Assembly (NCBI GenBank): GCA_016218905.1
Contig: JACRCS010000305.1
Span: 1-16,921 of the forward strand
Length of the DNA stretch: 16,921 nt
Direction: 5' to 3'
Source of the DNA: Deltaproteobacteria bacterium
GTDB taxonomy: Bacteria; Desulfobacterota_C; Deferrisomatia; Deferrisomatales; JACRMM01
Below the pieces are notes generated by a model that saw only the letters and a program-made list of their open reading frames with translations, searched no databases and was not told the DNA's origin. Below, piece after piece: positions 7,518 to 14,123 of the stretch. The number at the start of each line of letters is the position of its first letter. Position 1 is the first letter of the stretch. Made by a program: the position numbers and the translations under genes.

Positions 7518-7623
7518 GTGGATGGACGCAGTGGACTTGATGGGCTTGCATGGACCTGGTGGACGCAGGGTCCACTTCATCCATTAAGTCCACGTCGTCC
7601 ATCGAGTCCACTTCATCCTTCGG
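7518..7623. repeat. Inverted nonamer array (TGGAC / GTCCA units)
   Basis: On the left, TGGAC or TGGGC cores recur at 7523, 7532, 7541, 7551 and 7560 (steps 9, 9, 10, 9). On the right, the complement GTCCAC recurs at 7570, 7588 and 7606, exactly 18 bp apart, with degenerate units halfway between. GTGGACTTGATGG (7531-7543) pairs with 7599-7611 at 12 of 13 positions, and GTGGAC (7559-7564) pairs with GTCCAC (7570-7575) across 5 nt. The whole array can fold into a long hairpin. It lies between the permease stop (7627) and the heptamers before the binding-protein gene. Confidence 0.8.
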
Positions 7624-7626
7624 TCC

Positions 7627-8400
7627 TCACGCCTTCCACCGGACCAGACGAGACTCGAGCAGTCGGATCGCCTGGCTCATGCCTACGCCGAGGGCGACGA
7701 TCACGAACAGGCTCGCAAAGACATCGGAAAAACGCAGCTTCGCGCCGTAATAGCTGATGTGGAACCCGAGGCCGGCGTTGCTGGAGAAGAGCTCTCCGAT
7801 AACGACGCCGATCAGGGCCCTCCCCAGCGCCAGGCGCAGACCCGCCACGATCATGAGCAGGGCGCCGGGAAGCGTGAACTTGAAGAAGAGGTCGAGCGTG
7901 CCGGCGTTGAAAGAACGGGCGCACCGGATCAGAACCGGATCGATCCCCTTCACCCCCGCCATGGTGTTGATGACGACCTGCACGACGGAGAAGAAGAACG
8001 CGAGGGCGATGATCGCCTTCGAGCCGATGCCGAGCCAGATGATGAAGAGCGGCCAGAAGGAGACGATGGGAGTCGAGTAGAGGAGCCAGATGAAGGGATC
8101 GACGGCGTACTCGGTGCGCCTGCTCCAACCCATCGCCACCCCGAGAGGGATCCCCACGACGCACGCCGCGAGGAACGCGACGAGGAGCTCCCAGAGGCTC
8201 GTCGCCAGGTCCCGCCAGAGGGCGCCGCCGGCGGCCCACTCGCCCAGCGCCCGGGCGACGAGGCTGGGGCTGCTGATCAGCACGGGATCCGCCCAGTGGA
8301 GCCTTGCGGCGGCCTCCCAGAAGGCGAGCGCCGCTCCGAGGCCGACGGCGCCCAGCAACACCGAATCGAGCTTCCGTCCGAGACCTGCGAAGCTCACCAC
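7627..8400 (-). CDS. ABC transporter permease, SsuC/TauC type (second permease)
   Basis: The protein has about 257 residues with a typical BPD_transp_1 layout: an N-terminal membrane segment (about 13-32), several more between about 70 and 145, then the EAA-type cytoplasmic loop at about 158-192 (ARSFNAGTLDLFFKFTLPGALLMIVAGLRLALG), which contacts the ATPase, and final segments to about 245. The start is GTG at 8400 or the adjacent GTG at 8397; the GGAGGT at 8404-8409 is better spaced for 8397. It overlaps the end of the first permease gene by a few bases, indicating translational coupling. It is clearly related to that neighbour but quite divergent, so the transporter probably has a heterodimeric membrane part. 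Confidence 0.9.
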   Translation of the reverse strand: MVSFAGLGRKLDSVLLGAVGLGAALAFWEAAARLHWADPVLISSPSLVARALGEWAAGGALWRDLATSLWELLVAFLAACVVGIPLGVAMGWSRRTEYAVDPFIWLLYSTPIVSFWPLFIIWLGIGSKAIIALAFFFSVVQVVINTMAGVKGIDPVLIRCARSFNAGTLDLFFKFTLPGALLMIVAGLRLALGRALIGVVIGELFSSNAGLGFHISYYGAKLRFSDVFASLFVIVALGVGMSQAIRLLESRLVRWKA

Positions 8401-9161
8401 TGCACCTCCACCCGGCCGCGGCTCACCCGGCCTTCGACCCTCCGCATCAGGTCGACGAGGAAGAACCCGAGGAGGCTCACGACGGCGATGAGCGCCATCA
8501 GTTCGGCCGTCCGGAAGGAGTTGCCGTAGAGTCCGATCTGACCTCCGATCCCCTCCGTGGAAGCGTACATCTCACTCACGACCATGCCGAGGAGCCCCCG
8601 CCCGACCCCCAGCCGCAGTCCCGTCATCATGGGCGGGACCGAGCCCGGCAGGAGCACCTTCCGGAAGACGTCCCACCCCGAACCGCCGAAGGCACGTACG
8701 GCCCTGACCCAGACCGGATCGACCTCCCGAATTCCTACGGCGGTGTTGATCAGAATGGGAAAGACCGAGCTCAGGAAGACCACCGCCACCGTGGCGCCAA
8801 AGCCTACTCCGAACCACACCACGAGCAGCGGCATCATGGCGAGCCGAGGCATCGTATACAGGGCCATCAGCAGCGGATCGAAGAGCTTCGAGAAGAGGCG
8901 GTACCTGCCGAGGAGGATCCCCACCGGTATGCCGACCACCAGAGAGAGCACGAAGCCGACGGCGAACTCCTTCAAGCTGACGAGCAGCGGGCCGAAGATC
9001 TCGCCGGAGGCCGCGAGCTCCCAGAACGCCTTGGCGACGAGGCTCGGGCGACTGATATCCGCGATCCTCACGAGCCCCAGCGGTTTGGCGAGCTCCCAGG
9101 CGACGAGAAACAGGAGCACCGCCAGGGCGCCGATCCAGGTGCGCTCCCACCTCCTCAGCAC
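8394..9161 (-). CDS. ABC transporter permease, SsuC/TauC type (first permease)
   Basis: The protein has 255 residues from a GTG start at 9161. This start is chosen because GGGGAG lies about 5 nt upstream and the gene then overlaps the ATPase stop by 7 bp; the frame stays open further upstream but only as an antisense-of-function shadow within the ATPase gene. Membrane segments lie at about 9-27, 66-86, 97-118, 120-142, 186-198 and 220-240. The EAA loop is at about 154-187 (ARSF-equivalent VRAFGGSGWDVFRKVLLPG, then MTGLRLGVGRG). DPLLMALYTMPRLAMMPLLVVWFG is typical of the NitT/TauT permease family. It forms the inner-membrane channel together with the next gene product. Confidence 0.9.
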   Translation of the reverse strand: MLRRWERTWIGALAVLLFLVAWELAKPLGLVRIADISRPSLVAKAFWELAASGEIFGPLLVSLKEFAVGFVLSLVVGIPVGILLGRYRLFSKLFDPLLMALYTMPRLAMMPLLVVWFGVGFGATVAVVFLSSVFPILINTAVGIREVDPVWVRAVRAFGGSGWDVFRKVLLPGSVPPMMTGLRLGVGRGLLGMVVSEMYASTEGIGGQIGLYGNSFRTAELMALIAVVSLLGFFLVDLMRRVEGRVSRGRVEVQW

Positions 9162-9952
9162 GCGGACTCCCCGGCGCCGACCTGCCTCTTCACTTCCTTC
9201 TCGAGGAGATCCCAGATGTGGCGCCTCAGACGCACGAACTCCGGCTCGTCCTTGACGGCGAGGCTCCGGGGTCGCGGGAGCGTCACGGGAATGATCTCCC
9301 GAACGCACCCCGGGCAGCCCGAGAGGACGACGATCCGGTCGGCGAGGTAAACCGCCTCGTCGATCCCGTGCGTCACGAAGAGCACCGACTTCTTGTCCTG
9401 CTCCCAGATGCGCAGCAGTTCGGAGGACATGATCTCGCGGGTCTGGGCGTCGAGGGCCGCAAACGGCTCGTCCATCAGCAGGATCTCCGGGTCGACCGCC
9501 AGGGCCCGGGCGATGCCGACGCGCTGCCGCATCCCGCCGGAGAGCTGATGCGGATAGTGCTTCTCGAAACCCTGGAGCCCGACCATCCGGATGTAGTGCG
9601 CCACGAGGTCCTTCATCTCGGTCTTGGAGCGCCTTCGCTGCAGTTCCAGCCCGAGCAGGATGTTGCTCTCCACGGTGCGCCAGGGCAGGAGCGCAAACTC
9701 CTGGAAGACGAGCGCCCGGTCCGCGCCCGGTCCAGCCACCGGGCGCCCGTCGATGGAGACGGAGCCCGAGGAGGGCTGGATGAGCCCGTCGACCACGGAA
9801 AGGATCGTGCTCTTTCCACACCCGCTCGGGCCCACGATCGTGACGAACTCGCCCTTCTCCACCCGGAGCTCGAACCCGTTCACGGCGACGAACCTGCCCC
9901 CGTCGGGCTTTTCGAACGTGACCGTCACCTGCTTCAGGTCGATCTGCGCCAA
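9155..9952 (-). CDS. ABC transporter ATP-binding protein, SsuB/TauB type
   Basis: The 265-residue ATPase has all nucleotide-binding motifs intact: Walker A GPSGCGKST (41-49), Q-loop glutamine 84 in VFQEFALLPW, signature LSGGMRQRV (137-145), Walker B ILLMDEP (157-163) with D-loop, and H-loop histidine 195 in VTHGIDEAV. FALLPW and REIMSSELLRIW are typical of the nitrate/sulfonate/taurine subfamily. The start is TTG at 9952, supported by AGGAGG (9959-9964) 6 nt upstream. It is the first gene of the transporter unit, with heptamer array 4 separating it from the nitroreductase gene. It energises uptake by the two permeases. The C-terminal stretch after about 215 contains GCPGCVRE, two extra cysteines of unknown meaning. 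Confidence 0.93.
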   Translation of the reverse strand: MAQIDLKQVTVTFEKPDGGRFVAVNGFELRVEKGEFVTIVGPSGCGKSTILSVVDGLIQPSSGSVSIDGRPVAGPGADRALVFQEFALLPWRTVESNILLGLELQRRRSKTEMKDLVAHYIRMVGLQGFEKHYPHQLSGGMRQRVGIARALAVDPEILLMDEPFAALDAQTREIMSSELLRIWEQDKKSVLFVTHGIDEAVYLADRIVVLSGCPGCVREIIPVTLPRPRSLAVKDEPEFVRLRRHIWDLLEKEVKRQVGAGESAC

Positions 9953-9970
9953 TGAACGCCTCCTGCTCGC

Positions 9971-10045
9971 CAGTAATCAGTGATCAGTGATCAGTAATCA
10001 GTAATCAGGAGTTACGGACGAGGCACCGATCACTGATCCCGATCA
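9971..10045. repeat. Heptamer array 4 (CAGTRAT units) with inverted right half
   Basis: Five perfect tandem units CAGTAAT, CAGTGAT, CAGTGAT, CAGTAAT, CAGTAAT occupy 9971-10005. A spacer CAGGAGTTACGGACGAGGC follows, and inverted units ACCGATC, ACTGATC and CCGATCA run 10025-10045. The spacer starts AGGAGTTMCGG as in array 2, so the two are copies of one element. The nitroreductase stop codon (10043-10045) lies inside its last unit. Confidence 0.85.
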
Positions 10046-10813
10046 CTTCTCCTCCGCTTTGAGGTACTTCGACCTCGTCTTCACGCGGGTACTTCGGACG
10101 TGTTCGACGACGTCGCGGTTGGAGAGGTACTTCCCGCGGTCGTAGGTGTCGTAGTGGACGAGCTCGGCCAGACGCCTGCGGCCCCCCTTCTTCACCGCGC
10201 CGTCCGGATAGCCGACGGGAATGATCTGATAGAGGGAGAGCACGTGCGGCACGCCCAGGGCGCGCTTGAAGGGCTCTTCCAGGTGGATCGTCACCCACTG
10301 GGTGCCGAGCCCCAGGGCCGCCGCGGCGCAGTGCATCAGCATGCAGGCGGTGGCGAGCCCGTCGGTGAGGTGAGACTGGTGCCGGCCGAAGGTGTGGGCC
10401 CCCATGACCGTCGTCCACTGCCTCCGGCCGTCGCCGAGGACGACGATCAGTGCCGGCGCGTCGGCCCAGCCCGGCCGGGCCTGGAGCCGCCGCCACTGCT
10501 CGTCCGCGTCCCCCTCGAGCTGAAAGGCGGGGTGGCGCAGCTCGGGAAGCCGCATCTGCTCCATCCAGAAGATGAAGTCGTCGTTCTCCTCCCGGTAGAT
10601 CCGGAAGAGCTCCTGCTTGATCGCGGGGTCCGTGACGACGATGAACTCCCAAGGCTGCCCGTTCGCCCCCGACACGCCCCATCGGCCCGCCTCCAGGATC
10701 TTCTCGATGGCCCCCTCGGGGAGCGGATCGGGCTTGAAGCGGCGGACGCTGCGCCTTCGTTTGAGGAGGTCGAGCAGGACTTCGTACTCCTGGAACAAGA
10801 TCGCCTCCTTCAT
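10043..10813 (-). CDS. Nitroreductase-family FMN oxidoreductase
   Basis: The protein has 256 residues if it starts at the ATG at 10813. The family signature is KRRRSVRRFKPDPLPEGAI near residues 19-36 (arginines and serine that bind the FMN phosphate), then GANGQPWEFIVVTD (49-62) and LYQIIPVGYPDGAVKKGGRR (194-213) near the C-terminal flavin contacts. Such enzymes reduce nitro groups, quinones, enones or halogenated aromatics with NAD(P)H; members also act in ring or cofactor chemistry. The start is uncertain: AAGGAGG lies just inside the ATG and would serve a TTG at 10798, giving a 251-residue product. It has 45 extra basic residues after the usual end. It sits between the MmgE/PrpD gene and the transporter; its role in the pathway is unknown. 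Confidence 0.85.
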   Translation of the reverse strand: MKEAILFQEYEVLLDLLKRRRSVRRFKPDPLPEGAIEKILEAGRWGVSGANGQPWEFIVVTDPAIKQELFRIYREENDDFIFWMEQMRLPELRHPAFQLEGDADEQWRRLQARPGWADAPALIVVLGDGRRQWTTVMGAHTFGRHQSHLTDGLATACMLMHCAAAALGLGTQWVTIHLEEPFKRALGVPHVLSLYQIIPVGYPDGAVKKGGRRRLAELVHYDTYDRGKYLSNRDVVEHVRSTRVKTRSKYLKAEEK

Positions 10814-10874
10814 CTCAGCAACCGTCTGCTCCCGCCACCCGTCCCTCTTCCCTGCCTTTCGCCAGAGCAGAGGC

Positions 10875-10966
10875 GGAAGGCGGGCAGAGACAGCGGAGTG
10901 CCGCGGGCCTCCGCCAGTCATCCGAAGTTGTATCCCGCGGCACGGAGTCGGCTCTGCCTGCCTTCC
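10875..10966. repeat. Long imperfect palindrome upstream of the nitroreductase gene
   Basis: The outer arm 10875-10889 (GGAAGGCGGGCAGAG) pairs with 10952-10966 at 14 of 15 positions. The inner arm GTGCCGCGGG (10898-10907) pairs perfectly with 10934-10943. Equal 8-nt internal loops separate the arms and a 26-nt terminal loop closes the structure. It occupies half of the 185-bp gap between the MmgE/PrpD stop and the nitroreductase start. It could be a terminator or attenuator, an operator, or a small palindromic mobile element. Confidence 0.6.
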
Positions 10967-10998
10967 CTTGATGCGCTCGCGCGAAACGCCAGAGCCGT

Positions 10999-12345
10999 CT
11001 ACCCCAGCAACTCCAGCAGAGCTCGGGTGCTGCCGAGTCGCTTCAATCCGCGCGCGGCCTCGATGATGCCCGCACTCCGCTCCTCCGCGAAAATGGCAGT
11101 CACCCGCCTGAACTTCTCCTCGACCTCCGGCCACCCCGCGCCGCCGCCGGAGTCCCACGGGAGCACAGTGGTCTCGCGGGTGACCGAGCGCCCCGGCAGC
11201 CGCACCTCGACCCTCGCCGGCCAAAGGCGAGGATAGAGCTCCTCCAGCTCGGGCGAGGGCTCCACCCGGATCCTCGCCATTAAGCTTCGAACCCTCTCGT
11301 CTGCCGGGAGCTCTGCGCGCACTACGTCCACGAGGCGCTCCGGGTGGTAGGCCGCGAGGGCGATCTGGTACCTGACGTTCAGGAGCGAGTCCAGGCGGGC
11401 CGCCGGGGGGTCGGACTGGTCGATCATCCCGGCGTAGACGGGCGGGACGCGGACGATCGCTTCCTCGACCTCGCCGGGCTCCAGGCCCTCGGCCAGGAGC
11501 TGCCGGAAGGCCTCCACGGCCGCGAGCGCCTGGCGCGCGGTCGGGTAGGGCTTCAGCGAGACCTCCTCGACGAGGTACCCGTTCCCCAACCCCTCGACGA
11601 GCCTCGCCTTCGCCGGAAAGAGCTCGTGGAGCGGCCCGCCCTCCCGATCGAAGACTCCCTCGTCCCCGAGGAAGCCGTCCCGCGCGGCGAGCGCCGCCGT
11701 TACGCCGTTCTGGGCCGCCAGACCGAGGGTGAGCCACCGGGACGAGGGGCTCGTCCGGATCCGGCCGGCGGCGCCTGCCGTGAGGGTGAGCGCCGTCGCC
11801 AGCGCGTGGGCCGTGCGGCCGGGGTCCAGCTCCAGCGCGCAAGCGGCCACCGCGGCGGCACCCGGGGCGGCGGCCGCGTAGGTGGGCCAGACTCCCCGGT
11901 AGAGCGCCCTCGCGCCGTCCAAGGCGAGGCCCACCCGGACGAGGACCTCATACCCGGCGGCCACGGCCGCCAGGAACCGCGGCGGCTCTGGGAGGTATCC
12001 GGCGGCGGCGAGCGCCAAGGCGGTCGGGACGGAGACCGAGCCGGGGGTCGTACAGGAGGGCAGGTGGATGTCGTCGACCTCGGTGCAGCGGGCGGCCCCG
12101 CAGAGCGCGAGGACGGCCGGCGCGAGCGAGCTCTCCAGGGAGTGGCCGAAGAGCGGGACGCCGCCCCCCGACCCGAGGCCCGCCGCCAGTCGCCCCAGGG
12201 CGGACCCGTCGGGGACTCGGCTCCCGGCGAGAAGCGCGCCGGCCGTGTCCAGTACGTGCCGCGCGACCCGGTCGGCGGTCTCCTCCGGCAGAGGACCCGC
12301 GCCCAGGCGCGCCACGAATTCGGCTAGGGTTCCGATGCTTCCCAC
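10999..12345 (-). CDS. MmgE/PrpD family protein
   Basis: The protein has 448 residues from the GTG at 12345, chosen for AAGGAG (12352-12357) 6 nt upstream and for the normal family length of about 450. It overlaps the hyuB end by 22 bp. Family features: ARHVLDTAGALLAGS (28-42), CTEVDDIHLPSCTTPGSVSVPTALALA (87-113) with the D91-D92-H94 cluster matching the usual active-site stretch, the helix-rich core AALALDGARALYRGVWPT-like region, and VSLKPYPTARQALAAVEA (KxYP) in the second half. Members include 2-methylcitrate dehydratase, cis-aconitate decarboxylase and iminodisuccinate epimerase; many relatives beside hydantoinase genes are uncharacterised. No citrate-synthase-like or PrpB neighbour is present, so a methylcitrate-cycle role is unlikely. 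A dehydratase, decarboxylase or epimerase acting on a di- or tricarboxylate is the best inference. Confidence 0.85.
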   Translation of the reverse strand: MGSIGTLAEFVARLGAGPLPEETADRVARHVLDTAGALLAGSRVPDGSALGRLAAGLGSGGGVPLFGHSLESSLAPAVLALCGAARCTEVDDIHLPSCTTPGSVSVPTALALAAAGYLPEPPRFLAAVAAGYEVLVRVGLALDGARALYRGVWPTYAAAAPGAAAVAACALELDPGRTAHALATALTLTAGAAGRIRTSPSSRWLTLGLAAQNGVTAALAARDGFLGDEGVFDREGGPLHELFPAKARLVEGLGNGYLVEEVSLKPYPTARQALAAVEAFRQLLAEGLEPGEVEEAIVRVPPVYAGMIDQSDPPAARLDSLLNVRYQIALAAYHPERLVDVVRAELPADERVRSLMARIRVEPSPELEELYPRLWPARVEVRLPGRSVTRETTVLPWDSGGGAGWPEVEEKFRRVTAIFAEERSAGIIEAARGLKRLGSTRALLELLG

Positions 12346-14123
12346 GCCGGCTCCTTCACCCCCCCTTCCGCCTCGCGCCTCCGCCCCAGCTCCGCCCGGA
12401 GCCGCGCGGTCGCCTCCCGGTCGATCTCCAGCGTGTCCGGATCCAGCTCGACCCCGTACTCCTCTCGGGCGGCCCTCCTGGAGACGTACTCTTCCAGGAC
12501 GTCCGCCCGCACCCGCTCGGGGTCCCGCTCCAGCGGGTCGCCCCAGCCCCCGCCGCCCGCGGTCTCCACCACCGCCTCGGCCTCGGCCGGGACCCAGTGG
12601 CGCACGGCGTTTACGCTCCCGAACTCCGCTTCGCCGGGCAGGCGGAGGAGGTGGTCGGAGGGCGCGCCCGCCCGCCCGCCGCAGAGGCCCCACGGGGGAT
12701 AGGTCTTCCGGCCCGTCTCGGCGAGCGTCCAGCGCCCTTCTACCAGGTTCCGCACGTGGGTCGCCATCCCGAGCCCTCCCCGGAACTTCCCGGGTCCGCC
12801 GGAGTCCTGCCGCAGGGCCCGGCTCAGGACGAGGACGGGCCAGCGCAGCTCCATCTTCTCGATGGGGGCGTTGCGGACGTCGCCCTGGCAGGCCGAGACC
12901 GACGCCGACTCGCCGTCCTCCCACGGTCGCCCTCCCCAACCCCCTCCCTCGATGCTCTGGGTGACGAAACCGGCGCCGCACGCCCCGGGCCGGGTGTCGT
13001 TTCCGAAGAAGACCACCGGTCCCCCCAGGACGCCCATGTGGGCCGCCGGGACCCGCTCCGGCATGACCGGCGCCAGCGCGCGGAGCACGGTGTCGACGAC
13101 GCTCGGCAGCGTCCGGCCCCAGCTCGCCATGGGCGCCGGGTAACGCGCCATCATGTAGTTGCCTTCCTGGATCGCGACCTTGAGGCCGCGGAAGGACCCC
13201 TCGTTGACCGGGTCCAGGGGTCGCGTGAGCGCCTTGTACGCCACCACGGCCCCCGCGAGCGTGCGGCCGTTCACCGGAGCCTTCCGCTGGAGAGAGCAGC
13301 CGGTGAGGTCGATGGTCATGTCGCTCCCGTCGACCACCACTTTGATCCGGATCCGCAGCGGCTCCTCGTCGTCCAGCGGCGAACCCGCGAAGAAGGACTC
13401 GGCCTCGTACACTCCGTCCGTCATCTTCTCCACGACGGCGCGGCAGCGGGCCTCGGTCTGGTCGAAGATCTGCTCGATCGCGTCCCCGACCACGTCCTTC
13501 CCGTAGCGGCCGAGGAGCTCCTCCAGCCGCCGCTCCGCCAGCCGGCACGCCGCCACCTGGGACTTGAGGTCTCCCAGGGAGGAGTCCGGATACCGGATGT
13601 TGTCCTTGAGAATCTGCCACACCTTCGGGTCGAGCGCGCCCCCCTCGTAGAGCTTGATCTGGTCGAGCTGGAGTCCTTCCATCCACGGATCGAGGGCGTT
13701 TCCCGCGGAGAACCCGGTGCTCGTGCCGCCCACGTCCACCCAGTGGGCCCGGATCGCGGGAAAGCCGACGAGCTCTCCCTCGAAGAAGCACGGGGTGTAG
13801 ATGACCACGTTGTTCAAGTGCTGGCCCGCGACCCGCTGGTGGTTCGTGATGATCACGTCGCCCGGTTTGAAGCCGTCCCTGCCGTAGCGGGCCACGCCGT
13901 CCCGGATCACGACCCCCAGGTCGGCCACGAAGTGGGAGACCCCCCCCATGTTCTGGGAGAGGAGCTTCCCCTCGACGTCCAGGAGCCCGCAGCAGTAGTC
14001 CCTCACCTCGTAGATCATCATGTTGTACGAGGTGCGCTGCAGGACGTGGGACATCTCGTTGGTGATGGCCGGGAGGGCGTTCCGGATGACCTCCAGGGTG
14101 ACGACGTCGAGCCTGGCGCTCAT
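12324..14123 (-). CDS. hyuB: Hydantoinase B / oxoprolinase family subunit
   Basis: The 599-residue protein has the family's normal length. MSARLDVVTLEVIRNALPAITNEMSHVLQRTSY is the standard N-terminus; then DYCCGLLDVEGKLLSQ (42-57), GDVIITNHQRVAGQHLNNVVIYTPCFFEG (88-116) and HWVDVGG (127-133) form the conserved putative metal/active-site core. The HLPD-type motif ends in N here (HLNN). GGGGWGDPLERDP near the C-terminus is also typical. Start ATG at 14123 has GGAGGT (14129-14134) 5 nt upstream and overlaps the hyuA stop by 4 bp (ATGA), as in coupled hyuAB pairs. With HyuA it should perform ATP-dependent ring opening (N-methylhydantoin, 5-oxoproline, caprolactam) or ketone carboxylation as in acetone/acetophenone carboxylases; which one is not decidable. 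Confidence 0.93.
   Translation of the reverse strand: MSARLDVVTLEVIRNALPAITNEMSHVLQRTSYNMMIYEVRDYCCGLLDVEGKLLSQNMGGVSHFVADLGVVIRDGVARYGRDGFKPGDVIITNHQRVAGQHLNNVVIYTPCFFEGELVGFPAIRAHWVDVGGTSTGFSAGNALDPWMEGLQLDQIKLYEGGALDPKVWQILKDNIRYPDSSLGDLKSQVAACRLAERRLEELLGRYGKDVVGDAIEQIFDQTEARCRAVVEKMTDGVYEAESFFAGSPLDDEEPLRIRIKVVVDGSDMTIDLTGCSLQRKAPVNGRTLAGAVVAYKALTRPLDPVNEGSFRGLKVAIQEGNYMMARYPAPMASWGRTLPSVVDTVLRALAPVMPERVPAAHMGVLGGPVVFFGNDTRPGACGAGFVTQSIEGGGWGGRPWEDGESASVSACQGDVRNAPIEKMELRWPVLVLSRALRQDSGGPGKFRGGLGMATHVRNLVEGRWTLAETGRKTYPPWGLCGGRAGAPSDHLLRLPGEAEFGSVNAVRHWVPAEAEAVVETAGGGGWGDPLERDPERVRADVLEEYVSRRAAREEYGVELDPDTLEIDREATARLRAELGRRREAEGGVKEPAWEASEP

Noticed and set aside
8394..9821. A 475-residue fusion protein spanning the ATPase and permease region
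   Set aside because: The N-terminal half is an out-of-frame reading of the ATPase gene, rich in R, G, A and P. Only the part from the GTG at 9161 reads as a permease.
9971..10045. Possible CRISPR array
   Set aside because: The repeat unit is 7 bp with no unique spacers of about 30 bp, and no cas gene is present.
10999..12345. Assignment of the MmgE/PrpD gene as prpD of the methylcitrate cycle
   Set aside because: No prpB, prpC or acnD-like gene is near and the family is functionally broad, so only the family name is given.
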